From assembly GCA_036510065.1 (NCBI GenBank), contig DATCEO010000129.1:62001-126000 (forward strand): a stretch of 64,000 nucleotides of DNA. The letters are read 5' to 3'. The translations under genes and the position numbers were made by a program. The stretch is from DASUBV01 sp036510065. GTDB lineage: Bacteria > Actinomycetota > Actinomycetes > Streptosporangiales > Streptosporangiaceae. Of the stretch, positions 20,034-28,572 are shown piece after piece. The notes beneath the pieces were generated by a model. It had not been told where the DNA came from. It made no database searches and saw nothing but the letters and a program-made list of their open reading frames with translations. Position 1 is the first letter of the stretch. Every line of letters starts with the position of its first letter.

Positions 20034-21364
20034 CGCGACTGCTCCTGGCCCGGCTGGGCCGCCGGCTGGCCCGGCGGGTTGCCCAGATGGCCGAACCAGC
20101 GGCCGGCGATGTCCACGTCCTTGTCACCGCGACCCGAGAGGTTCACCACCAGCACGCCGCCCGCGCCCAGCTCGGGGCCGACCTCCAGTGCGCCGGCCAG
20201 GGCGTGCGCGGACTCGATGGCCGGGATGATGCCCTCGGTCCGGCACAGCACCGAGAACGCGTTCATGGCGTCGGCGTCGGTAATCGGGCGGTAGCTCGCG
20301 CGCCCGGTGTCGTGCAGCCAGGAATGCTCCGGCCCCACCCCCGGGTAGTCCAGCCCGGCCGAGATGGAGTGCGTCGGCCGGGTCTGGCCGTCGGCGTCCT
20401 GGAGCAGGAAGGTCCGCATGCCGTGGATCACGCCCACCGAGCCGCCCGCGACCGTCGCCGCGTGCCGTCCGGTCGCCACCCCGTCTCCACCCGCCTCGCA
20501 GCCGATCAGGGCCACGGACTCGTCGCCGATGAAGGCGTGAAAGATGCCGATGGCGTTGGAGCCGCCGCCGACACAGGCGATCACCGCATCGGGCAGTCGG
20601 CCGGCCGCGTCCAGCACCTGCGCCCTGGCCTCGACCCCGATGACCCGCTGGAAGTCCCGGACCATCATCGGGAATGGGTGCGGGCCCATCACCGAGCCAA
20701 TGCAGTAGTGCGTGCTCTCCACGCTCGATACCCAGTCGCGGAAGGTCTCGTTAATGGCGTCTTTCAGCGTCCGGCTCCCGGTAGTGACCGGCACTACCTC
20801 GGCGCCCAGCAGGCGCATCCGGGCCACGTTCAACGCCTGCCGCTGGGTGTCTTCCTCGCCCATGTAGACGACGCAGTCCAGGCCGAGCAGGGCGGCCGCG
20901 GTGGCGGTGGCCACGCCGTGCTGGCCAGCGCCGGTCTCGGCGATGATCCGCGTCTTGCCCATCCGCCTGGTCAGCAGCGCCTGCCCCAGCACGTTATTGA
21001 TCTTGTGCGAGCCGGTGTGGGTCAGGTCCTCGCGCTTCAGGAAGATCCGGCAGCCGCCGGCCTCGGCAGCGAACCTCGGCACCTCGGTGAGCAGCGTGGG
21101 CCGTCCGGCATAGCCGGTCAGCAGCGCCCGCAGTTCCGCCTGGAAGCCGGGATCGGCCCTGGCCGTCTCGTAGGCGACTGTCAGCTCCTCCAGCGCGGAC
21201 ATCAGCGCCTCAGGCGCGAGCCGGCCGCCGAACTGGCCGAAATGACCGCCGATGTCGGGCAGGCCCGTGGTTCCGGGCAGCCCCGTGGTTCCGGGCAGCA
21301 CCGTGGTTCCGGGCAGCACCGCGCCGGGGGCGGCCGCCGGTGCCGCGCCGCTGGTGTTCATCAC
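20030..21364 (-). CDS. trpB: Tryptophan synthase beta chain
   Basis: The protein has 444 residues. It condenses indole and serine using pyridoxal phosphate. The Schiff-base Lys lies in LTHTGSHKINNVLGQ, the catalytic Glu region is AETGAGQHG, and the phosphate-binding loop is CVGGGSNAIGIF. The C-terminal SAGLDYPGVGPEHSWL is typical. An extra N-terminal stretch of about 35 residues is made of LPGTT(G/V) repeats from an 18-bp unit (21257-21320) ahead of the normal start DIGGHFGQFGG. Start GTG 21364 or ATG 21361; either overlaps the trpC stop. Confidence 0.97.
   Translation of the reverse strand: MMNTSGAAPAAAPGAVLPGTTVLPGTTGLPGTTGLPDIGGHFGQFGGRLAPEALMSALEELTVAYETARADPGFQAELRALLTGYAGRPTLLTEVPRFAAEAGGCRIFLKREDLTHTGSHKINNVLGQALLTRRMGKTRIIAETGAGQHGVATATAAALLGLDCVVYMGEEDTQRQALNVARMRLLGAEVVPVTTGSRTLKDAINETFRDWVSSVESTHYCIGSVMGPHPFPMMVRDFQRVIGVEARAQVLDAAGRLPDAVIACVGGGSNAIGIFHAFIGDESVALIGCEAGGDGVATGRHAATVAGGSVGVIHGMRTFLLQDADGQTRPTHSISAGLDYPGVGPEHSWLHDTGRASYRPITDADAMNAFSVLCRTEGIIPAIESAHALAGALEVGPELGAGGVLVVNLSGRGDKDVDIAGRWFGHLGNPPGQPAAQPGQEQSR
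21257..21320. repeat. 18-bp in-frame tandem repeat in the trpB N-terminus
   Basis: GGGCAGNCCCGTGGTTCC-type units occur at 21257-21274, 21275-21292 and 21293-21310, with a partial fourth copy. They encode Leu-Pro-Gly-Thr-Thr-Gly/Val. Confidence 0.9.
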
Positions 21365-22251
21365 GTATCGCCCTGGTCCTTATCCGATTCGTCGTTCCGC
21401 TCGCCAGCCTGCGAGCCTACGTCGCCCGGCCGCCTGCCCGCGGCGCCCCGGTCCCCCCGCAGGGCCGGATGCAGCCCGGCAGTGACCAGGTCGGCTACCG
21501 CGGTGCGGGGGTCCTTGCCGGTCACCAGGCTCTCGCCGACGAGCACTGCGTCGGCTCCGGCGGCCGCGTACGCGAGCAGGTCATGCGGTCCCCGCACCCC
21601 GGACTCGGCGATCTTGATAACCCCGGCCGGAATCCGCGGGGCCAGGGTGGCGAAGACGCTCCGGTCAACCTCCAGCGTGGCCAGATCCCGGGCGTTGACG
21701 CCGATCACCGTCGCCCCGGCCGCCAGGGCCCGGCCCAGTTCCGCGGCGGTGTGCACCTCCACCAGCGGCACCAGGCCGATCGACTGGGCACGCTCCACGA
21801 GGGAGACCAGCGCGTTCTGGTCCAGCGCGGCGACGATCAGCAGCACCAGGTCGGCCCCGTATGCCCGGGCCTCCCAGAGCTGATACGAGCTCACTACGAA
21901 GTCCTTGCGCAGCACCGGGATCTGCACGACGTCCCGCACGGCCGCCAGGTCGGCCAGGCTGCCGCCGAAGCGGCGCTTCTCGGTCAGCACGCTGATGATC
22001 CGCGCGCCGCCTGCCTCGTAGTCGCCCGCCAGCGCGGCCGGGTCGGCGATCGCCGCCAGCGCGCCCTTGGACGGACTGGCCCGCTTGACCTCAGCGATGA
22101 CCGCTACCTCGTCGCCACTCAGCGCCGCCATGACGTCACGCGGGGACGGCGCCCGCCAGGCCGCCTCCTTGAGCTGGTCCAGCGGGGCTTTCTGCTGACG
22201 CTCAGCGAGGTCGCTGCGCACACCCTCGAGGATGTCTTCGAGCACGCTCAC
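21361..22251 (-). CDS. trpC: Indole-3-glycerol phosphate synthase
   Basis: The protein has 296 residues if it starts at GTG 22251 (VSVLEDILEGVRSDL), which matches the family N-terminus; longer frames upstream are not conserved in kind. It closes the indole ring of CdRP. Catalytic marks are EVKRASPSKG (Lys), PVLRKDFVV (Lys), the Glu of LVEVHTAAE, GVNARDLATLEV and AESGVRG. It overlaps trpB by four bases. The C-terminus is extended by about 25 polar residues. Confidence 0.95.
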   Translation of the reverse strand: MSVLEDILEGVRSDLAERQQKAPLDQLKEAAWRAPSPRDVMAALSGDEVAVIAEVKRASPSKGALAAIADPAALAGDYEAGGARIISVLTEKRRFGGSLADLAAVRDVVQIPVLRKDFVVSSYQLWEARAYGADLVLLIVAALDQNALVSLVERAQSIGLVPLVEVHTAAELGRALAAGATVIGVNARDLATLEVDRSVFATLAPRIPAGVIKIAESGVRGPHDLLAYAAAGADAVLVGESLVTGKDPRTAVADLVTAGLHPALRGDRGAAGRRPGDVGSQAGERNDESDKDQGDT

Positions 22252-22361
22252 GCGGTTCTGCTGCCCCCTCGGATGGGATGCCTTGCGTCCAAATCGTAGC
22301 GAGAGCGTTGCAGCGCGCTCGCGGACCCCCTCGTCCAGCGCGGCACCGACCCGCGCCCGGG

Positions 22362-23201
22362 TCAGCCGGCCCGGCCCGCGGCGGTCGGATCCTCGCCCCG
22401 GCTGAGCGACTCCCACATGCTCGCCGCGTCGGCCCGATCGGGCTCCGCGGGCGGCCCGCCCGGGCGGCTGCCCGCCTCGCCGGAGCCGGGCTGGTCACCG
22501 CGCCTGGCGGCCGCGCTGCCCGGCGGGTGCGGGGACGGCCGCAGCGCAGTCGCGTCCCGGGCGGCCGGCGACTCGTACCGGCTGGACATGACCGGCAGGC
22601 GCTCGGCCCGCCACATCACCAGCACGCCCGCGGCGACCACGGCCAGCGCGCCGACGATGGCCATGGCCTGCCAGCTGGCCGCGGTGAGCACGGCGCGCGA
22701 ATGAAAGCCCGCCACCGCAGGCATGATCGCCCCCGGCTGCGAGCTGCCCTCGGTGGCCGAGCCGGCCGTGTTGCCGGCCGCTGCCGTGGCGCCCGACCCG
22801 GCGCTGCCCGCCGCGGCCGCCACGGCGGCGGAGGTGGTCACGCCGAAGGAAACGGCGGCAGCGATGCCGACGCCCAGGATCGCCAGCAGCCCGCCCGTCA
22901 CCCGCCGGGCCATCCGCCGGGTGGCCAGCACCGCCGCCAGGCTGGCCAGCGCCGCGATGGCCAGCGCGTCGGCGTAGGGCACCAGGCTCTGTCCGCTGTC
23001 GGTCACGACGCTGGACGGCAGCGGCGCCGGGACGGCCGTCCTGACCTGCGCCCAGCCCTGCCGCATGGCCAGGAAGACCAGGCCGGTCCCGGCCGCGCCC
23101 AGGAGAAGCACGGCCAGCAGCTCGCGGCGCGGCGACAGCGCACCGGGCCGTCGCGCACCGGGCGGCCGAGCACGGGCCTGTCGCGGGCGATCGCTGGTCA
23201 T
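22362..23201 (-). CDS. Trp-operon-associated membrane protein (TIGR02234-like)
   Basis: The protein has 279 residues and four predicted membrane helices (about 27-46, 80-95, 105-125 and 175-195). A loop rich in Ala/Gly/Ser between helices 3 and 4 and a hydrophilic Pro/Arg-rich C-terminal tail of about 80 residues complete it. Proteins of this build (TIGR02234) sit in actinobacterial trp operons between trpE and trpC; their role is unknown. Here it leads the block, 110 bases before trpC, and no trpE is present. The start is ATG at 23201. Confidence 0.8.
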   Translation of the reverse strand: MTSDRPRQARARPPGARRPGALSPRRELLAVLLLGAAGTGLVFLAMRQGWAQVRTAVPAPLPSSVVTDSGQSLVPYADALAIAALASLAAVLATRRMARRVTGGLLAILGVGIAAAVSFGVTTSAAVAAAAGSAGSGATAAAGNTAGSATEGSSQPGAIMPAVAGFHSRAVLTAASWQAMAIVGALAVVAAGVLVMWRAERLPVMSSRYESPAARDATALRPSPHPPGSAAARRGDQPGSGEAGSRPGGPPAEPDRADAASMWESLSRGEDPTAAGRAG

Positions 23202-23364
23202 GCGCCTCCCTCCGGCCCGGCTGTGCCGCTGCGGATCCGCGACGTCCCGGCGGCCAGCCGGGCAGACGCGGGCTCAGGGAGAACGCTAGCGCCCGCCGCC
23301 AGCTCGCCCGCACACGCCCGCCTGGACGGCACCGCGCCCGCGGGGGTGACCTACCATCATCCAG

Positions 23365-24027
23365 GTGACGTATGCCCGTGATGAGCGACTGGCCCTGAGC
23401 GCCCTGCTGGATGAGCTCGGCCCCGATCAGCCGACCCTGTGCGCGGGCTGGCGGACCGCGGACCTGGCCGCACACCTGGTGCTGCGGGAACGTCGTCCCG
23501 ACGCCGCCCTCGGCGTCCTGGGCGGTCCCCTGGCCGGGCACACCCGCCGGGTGCAGCAGCGTCTCACCGAGCGGACGCCGTTCCCCGAGCTGGTCGGGCA
23601 GATCAGGACGGGGCCGCCCCGGGCGTCGCTGTTCGCGATCCCGGGGGCCGACGCGCGGGCCAACTCGGTCGAGTATTTCGTGCATCACGAGGATGTCCGC
23701 CGGGCGCAGCCGGACTGGGAGCCGCGGGAGCTCGATGAGGGGCTGTCCGACCTGCTGTGGCGGCAGCTGCGGATGGCGCGGCTGATGCTGCGCAAGGCGC
23801 CGGTTGGCGTGGAGCTGGCCAGGGACGGCGATCCCCGTGACGCTCAGGGCACTGCTCCGATCCGGATCACGGCCAAGGCCCGCGCCCCCATGGTGACCGT
23901 GACCGGAACCCCGGCCGAGCTGACCATGTGGGCATTTGGCCGGACGCCGGCCGCCCGGGTCCGGGTCGACGGCAGCGTTCCCGACGTGGCCGCCCTGACC
24001 TCGGCTAGCTGGCGGCCCTCGACCTAG
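23365..24027 (+). CDS. TIGR03085-family DinB-like/maleylpyruvate isomerase-like protein
   Basis: The protein has 220 residues with the DinB-like four-helix fold of mycothiol-dependent maleylpyruvate isomerases. WRTADLAAHLVLRE supplies one His and YFVHHEDVRRAQP the others, a likely metal site, as in TIGR03085. The exact reaction is unknown. The start is GTG at 23365 with no ribosome site; TACCAT ends eight bases upstream, so the mRNA may be leaderless. In relatives this gene lies between hisF and hisI, near trpE. The stop overlaps the opposite gene's stop in CTAG. Confidence 0.82.
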   Translation: MTYARDERLALSALLDELGPDQPTLCAGWRTADLAAHLVLRERRPDAALGVLGGPLAGHTRRVQQRLTERTPFPELVGQIRTGPPRASLFAIPGADARANSVEYFVHHEDVRRAQPDWEPRELDEGLSDLLWRQLRMARLMLRKAPVGVELARDGDPRDAQGTAPIRITAKARAPMVTVTGTPAELTMWAFGRTPAARVRVDGSVPDVAALTSASWRPST

Positions 24028-25727
24028 GCCAGGCCGGCCGGCAGCCGCCGCAGCGGGAAGGGGGCCGGAATCCGCAGCTCGACGTTCCGGTCGGCCGTGG
24101 TTCCGGCGGTAGCCGATCCATGGCCGGCGAAGGGCACGTTAGCGGCCAGCTCCCGGTGCAGTGACGCCAGCTCAGCGCTGGTTCGCGGGTCGGCAACGGC
24201 CGCCGGGGTGTCATGGTCGACCATGGTGCACACGACCGACAGGCAGCCGCCGGAGTCGATGAGCTCGACCAGCCGCGCCTGACACGGCCAGTCGACGATA
24301 GCGCAGGTCGTGACCTCCCAGAAGCCACCCGCCGGGCCCTCGGAGTCAGCCGGCCCGCGCCGGGCGCGCACCGCATTGATGTGCGTGTGCCCGTTCAGCC
24401 AGAGAACTACATTGGGATAACGGTGCAGCAGGGCGGTCAGCTCTCCCGCGCCGATCAGCGGCTCGCCGTCCGGCCCGGCGTGCCCGATGGTCCCGCTGGT
24501 GAGGGTGTCGATGCCGTGGTGGGAGAACAGGACCACCAGCCGGTCCTGGTGCCCGGTCCGGATCTGGCTGCCGCCCCGTCCCTGGTAGGCCGAGTGCACC
24601 TCGGCCAGCTGGTCCTCCAGCCACCGCGCCTGATCCCGGTCGAGGCAGCCGGCCGCCCCGCCTTGCAGGCAGTTGGTGTCCAGGGCGATCAGCCGGACCG
24701 CCGGGGTGTCGTGCACGTAGTAGGCCGTGCCGTCCCGGCGGTTCTGCTGGGTGAACCCGTGCCCGGCCGGGCGCGCGCCCGGCCGGAAGTGCGCCTCGAC
24801 GAACTCCCGCCGGGTGACCGGCCGGCGGGCCGGGTCCGCGGTGACCAGCCGGGACGGCCCCGCCATGAACGCCTCGGGCTGCTCGGTGAACTGCTGCACC
24901 GCCTTGCTGGCATCGAGGTCGTCCGGCAGCCGCAGCGGCTTGCTGCCGCCCACCAGCGAGCGGGCCAGCTCCGGGCTCGGCACCCCGAGGCCCTGGATCA
25001 GCGCCTCGTGGTTACCGAAGCACGACAGCCAGGGCACCCGCAGGCCCGCGGCGGAGAACTCGCCCAGCGCGCGCTTCAGCAGGCCGGGATGATTCGGGAA
25101 GCCGTAGGAACTGCGGAAGACGTCCGGCCCGGCCGGGCCCACGCCGTCCGGCTTCCAGAAGATGTCATCGGGCCAGTCCAGGGCCTGGACCCCCTCGTAC
25201 CGGGCGCCGCCGGAGTTCTGCCGGACCGGGCCGCCGTCGAAGAGGGCCAGGAAGTTCAGGACCTCGTTCCACTGCGCGTTGTCGATCGCGTCGCCGGTGG
25301 TCACGGCGAGCTGCACCGGCATGCCCGTGGCCGGCCCCTGCGCCGCGTTCACGGTGCGCAGCATGGCGTCGACGGCGTGCGCGGTCAGCGCCTCCTGCGG
25401 GCGCTGGGTCGGGACCAGCGCGGCGTACCGCGGATCGGCGTACTCGCGATTGAGGAACTCGAACCTGGCCGGCGACTGGACGTCCGCCAGCTGGAGATCG
25501 GTGACGTGCACCAGGGACAGCAGCGGCCGGCCTGGCCTGGCCACCGGCCCCGCCACCGGCGGATCCGCGCTCACGCCGCCCAGGTCCGCGCGCACGAGGT
25601 GCGGCTCCCCCGGCCCGAGCTGGACCGCGCGGTACGGCGCGACCAGGCCCCGGCGCAGCACCGGACCCGGCCCGAGCCTGCGCTCGGTGGTCAGGTGCGG
25701 GCGCGGATGCGGGTGGCCGGCGCTCAC
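24024..25727 (-). CDS. Metallophosphoesterase, TIGR03767-like
   Basis: The protein has 567 residues. Calcineurin-like metal motifs are in order: HVTDLQLADVQS (about 75-86, Gln replacing the usual His of DxH), TTGDAIDN, CFGNHE, LFSHHGID and LNGHTHIN. The size and the DLQL form fit the TIGR03767 family. It would hydrolyse phosphomono- or diesters; the substrate is unknown. No signal peptide is evident. GTG at 25727 overlaps the ATPase stop by four bases (GTGA), so it is translated with the transporter. This suggests that it acts on what the transporter imports. Its 3' end overlaps the TIGR03085 gene tail to tail. Confidence 0.86.
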   Translation of the reverse strand: MSAGHPHPRPHLTTERRLGPGPVLRRGLVAPYRAVQLGPGEPHLVRADLGGVSADPPVAGPVARPGRPLLSLVHVTDLQLADVQSPARFEFLNREYADPRYAALVPTQRPQEALTAHAVDAMLRTVNAAQGPATGMPVQLAVTTGDAIDNAQWNEVLNFLALFDGGPVRQNSGGARYEGVQALDWPDDIFWKPDGVGPAGPDVFRSSYGFPNHPGLLKRALGEFSAAGLRVPWLSCFGNHEALIQGLGVPSPELARSLVGGSKPLRLPDDLDASKAVQQFTEQPEAFMAGPSRLVTADPARRPVTRREFVEAHFRPGARPAGHGFTQQNRRDGTAYYVHDTPAVRLIALDTNCLQGGAAGCLDRDQARWLEDQLAEVHSAYQGRGGSQIRTGHQDRLVVLFSHHGIDTLTSGTIGHAGPDGEPLIGAGELTALLHRYPNVVLWLNGHTHINAVRARRGPADSEGPAGGFWEVTTCAIVDWPCQARLVELIDSGGCLSVVCTMVDHDTPAAVADPRTSAELASLHRELAANVPFAGHGSATAGTTADRNVELRIPAPFPLRRLPAGLA

Positions 25728-26836
25728 TCCTCGCTCGCGGCGACCTTGTCCGCCGAGACCAGCACGGGGTCCGGGCGGATCGCCAGGGTGACCTGGCTGC
25801 CCGCGGTCAGCGCGGACGCGTCGGAGGTCGATAGCTGGGCCATGATGGTCAGGTCGCCGACGTGCACCGTGACGCGGCTCGTCGCGCCGAGGAATGTAAT
25901 GGCGATCACGGTGCCCGACAGCGGGCTGCCGTCCGCCTGGCCGGCACCGGATGCCAGCGTCACGGCCTCGGGCCGCACCAGCGCCACCGCGGGGCCGTCG
26001 GGAGTGCCGGGGTCCACCAGCGGCAGCGTCCTGCCCAGCGCGGTCACCTTCCCGGAGCTGACCGTGCCCGGCAGCCGGTTGGTGAGCCCGACGAACTCCG
26101 CGACGAACGACGTCGCCGGCCGGGAGTACACCTCGGTGGGCGGCGCGAGCTGCTCGATGCGGCCCTCCCGCATCACGCCCACCCGGTCGGCGATCGCGAG
26201 CGCCTCCTCCTGGTCGTGCGTGACGAACAGGGTGGTGATGCCCAGCTCCAGCTGGATCCGCCGGATCTGGTCACGCAGCTGGGCCCGGACCTTGGCGTCC
26301 AGCGCGGACAGCGGCTCGTCGAGCAGCAGGACCTTGGGCTCGATGGCCAGCGCGCGGGCCAGCGCGACGCGCTGCTGCTGGCCACCGGAAATCTGGCTCG
26401 CATACCGGTCGGCCTGCTCCGTCAGGCCGACTAGCTCGAGCATCTGCAGGGCCCGCCGGTCCCGGTCCTCCTTGCTGACCTTGCGCAGCCGCAGGCCGAA
26501 GGCCACGTTCTGGCGCACGGTCATGTGCGGGAACAGGGAGTAGGCCTGGAACACCATGCCCATGTCCCGCTTGCTGGCCGGCAGGCGCGAGACATCCCGG
26601 CCGGCCACGGTGATCGTGCCGCCGTCGGCGTCCTCCAGCCCGGCCAGCAGCCGCAGGGTGGTGGTCTTGCCGCATCCCGACGGGCCGAGCAGGGCGACCA
26701 GCTCCCCCGGCTGCAGGGTGAGGTCCACGCCGTCGAGGGCGACGACCTGACCGTAGTGCCGCCGCAGCCCTTCCATCCTGACCTCCACCCCGGCCCGCGG
26801 CGGGGCGGCGTAGGTCTGTCCGGCGGATGAAGTCAC
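25724..26836 (-). CDS. ABC importer ATPase (phosphonate/2-AEP PhnT-like)
   Basis: The protein has 370 residues. It has Walker A GPSGCGKTTTLRLLAG (about 51), Q-loop VFQAYSLFP, signature ISGGQQQRVALARAL, Walker B VLLLDEPLSALD and switch THDQEEAL. A C-terminal TOBE domain (about 240-370) marks the spermidine/iron/2-aminoethylphosphonate importer class. It energises the two permeases encoded just upstream (ten-base gap) and overlaps the phosphoesterase gene downstream. Confidence 0.9.
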   Translation of the reverse strand: MTSSAGQTYAAPPRAGVEVRMEGLRRHYGQVVALDGVDLTLQPGELVALLGPSGCGKTTTLRLLAGLEDADGGTITVAGRDVSRLPASKRDMGMVFQAYSLFPHMTVRQNVAFGLRLRKVSKEDRDRRALQMLELVGLTEQADRYASQISGGQQQRVALARALAIEPKVLLLDEPLSALDAKVRAQLRDQIRRIQLELGITTLFVTHDQEEALAIADRVGVMREGRIEQLAPPTEVYSRPATSFVAEFVGLTNRLPGTVSSGKVTALGRTLPLVDPGTPDGPAVALVRPEAVTLASGAGQADGSPLSGTVIAITFLGATSRVTVHVGDLTIMAQLSTSDASALTAGSQVTLAIRPDPVLVSADKVAASEE

Positions 26837-26846
26837 ATCGTCTCCC

Positions 26847-27710
26847 TCAGGCGCGGTTACGCTGCAGGCGCCGACCGGCGTAGGACAGGATCAGCAGCAG
26901 GATGAACGCGAACAGCAGCGCCGCGGTGGAGGTCGAGAACAGCACCCCGGCGTTCGCAGTGGCCCGGCTGATATTAAACAGGGCCACCGGCAGCGTGCTG
27001 TAGTTCAGGATCTCGGCGATGGTGAACTCGCCGAGCACCAGCGCCGAGGTCAGCAGCAGCGCGTTCAGGATGCCCTGCCACATATTCGGGACGATCACGC
27101 GCAGGATCACGGTGGCCCAGCTGGCCCCGAGGCTGCGCGCGGCCTCGGCGAGCGTGACGGCGTCAATGGCGGTCAGCCCGGCCGACAGCGAGCGGTAGGC
27201 ATAGGGCAGCGCCAGGATGACGTAGACCCAGAACAGCTGGAGGGGCGAGACGGTGGTGCGCTCGATCCGGTTGTAGACCGGGACCAGACCGACCACCAGG
27301 ACGATGGCCGGGATGGCCAGCGGCAGCACGCACAGGAACTCGAAGATCCGGGCGATCCACTGCACCCGCAGCCGGATCCAGATCATGGTCGGGACCAGCA
27401 GCACCAGTACGACGACGCAGGTGAGGACCACCAGCTCCAGGGTGATCTCGATGGCGCTGAGCAGGCCGGGGGTGGACCCGATCTGCGTCCAGGCCGACGT
27501 CGAGAAGCTGCCCGGCTTGGTGCCCTCCAGGGAGAACCGGACCATCGCCACCAGCGGCAGGAGGAAGAACAGCCCGAAGATGGTGAACATCGCGTAGCGG
27601 AACAGGTTCAGGCGCCGGCGGCGGCCGCCCTGCATGCCCTGCTGCCCGGCGGGCTGCCCGGCAGGCTGCACGACCGAGAGGGAGTCCCCCAGGGAACCTA
27701 TCGCAGCCAT
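26847..27710 (-). CDS. ABC importer permease, second subunit
   Basis: The protein has 287 residues and six membrane helices. The EAA loop is EAARSLGASWATVILRVIVPN (about residues 195-215), which docks on the ATPase. It overlaps the first permease gene by 13 bases. The C-terminus is Arg-rich and cytoplasmic. It pairs with the first permease in a PhnU/PhnV-type importer. The substrate is inferred from the PhnX-like neighbour only. Confidence 0.88.
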   Translation of the reverse strand: MAAIGSLGDSLSVVQPAGQPAGQQGMQGGRRRRLNLFRYAMFTIFGLFFLLPLVAMVRFSLEGTKPGSFSTSAWTQIGSTPGLLSAIEITLELVVLTCVVVLVLLVPTMIWIRLRVQWIARIFEFLCVLPLAIPAIVLVVGLVPVYNRIERTTVSPLQLFWVYVILALPYAYRSLSAGLTAIDAVTLAEAARSLGASWATVILRVIVPNMWQGILNALLLTSALVLGEFTIAEILNYSTLPVALFNISRATANAGVLFSTSTAALLFAFILLLILSYAGRRLQRNRA

Positions 27711-28564
27711 CGGGCCGCCCTTCGCTGCAGCATTGCGTAGGCCACCATGAGGATGGCCACGAGCACCACCATGCCCACCGCGAGCACGTCACCCTCGTTG
27801 GAGGCCAGGCCGACCTCGCTGCTGATGGCGACGTAGATCTGCTGCGGGACGGTGTAGGCGATCTGGTTCTCCCAGGCCTGGATGGTCGCGTACGCCGAGA
27901 GTGCGTTGGCGAACAGCAGCAGGGTGGCGCCGATGAACGCCGGGAACAGCAGGGGTATGCCGACATGGCGCCAGTACTGGAAGGTCGAGCCGCCGAGGCT
28001 CTCGGTCGCCTCCCGCCACTGGACCTTCAGCCCGTCGATCGCGGGCAGGAAGACCAGGACCATCAGCGGGATCTGGAAGTAGATGTAGATGAGGGCGATG
28101 CCGGCCGGGAAGTTGTAGTACCAGCCGGCGTGCATGAGGAATCCGGTGCTCGGCCCGATGGCGGCGTTGAAGGCAAACGCCAGGGTGACGCCGCCGGCCT
28201 GGGTGAGCACCCCCGAGCCGGCGATGTACAGCCTGCGCACCACGCCGTCGGGGTTGCCCGAGGCCACGGCGTAGGCCAGGAACGCGCCGAGAACGGCGCC
28301 GACCACCGAGCTCACCGCGCTCAGCTCGATGGACCCGGTGAAGAAGGAACGGACATTCGGATTGAAGATCAGCTTCAGGCTGGCCAGGTCGAGGTGGCCC
28401 GCCGGGTTCCGGATGGCGTTCCAGACGACGATCCCGGTGGGCAGCAGCAGGAAGACCCCGACGTAGCCGAGGAACGGGACGGTGCCGATCCAGGCCGGGG
28501 GCCGCAGGCGCCCGGCCCGGCTGGGCCGGGCGCCTGAGGTCGTCGTGGCAGCAGCGACAGCCAA
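27698..28564 (-). CDS. ABC importer permease, first subunit
   Basis: The protein has 288 residues and six membrane helices. The EAA motif reads EATESLGGSTFQYWRHVGIP (about 185-205). A short hydrophilic N-terminus precedes helix 1. It begins eight bases after the binding-protein stop, so it is cotranscribed. The family is that of iron(III)/2-aminoethylphosphonate importers. Confidence 0.88.
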   Translation of the reverse strand: MAVAAATTTSGARPSRAGRLRPPAWIGTVPFLGYVGVFLLLPTGIVVWNAIRNPAGHLDLASLKLIFNPNVRSFFTGSIELSAVSSVVGAVLGAFLAYAVASGNPDGVVRRLYIAGSGVLTQAGGVTLAFAFNAAIGPSTGFLMHAGWYYNFPAGIALIYIYFQIPLMVLVFLPAIDGLKVQWREATESLGGSTFQYWRHVGIPLLFPAFIGATLLLFANALSAYATIQAWENQIAYTVPQQIYVAISSEVGLASNEGDVLAVGMVVLVAILMVAYAMLQRRAARWLR

Positions 28565-28572
28565 CGTCTGGG

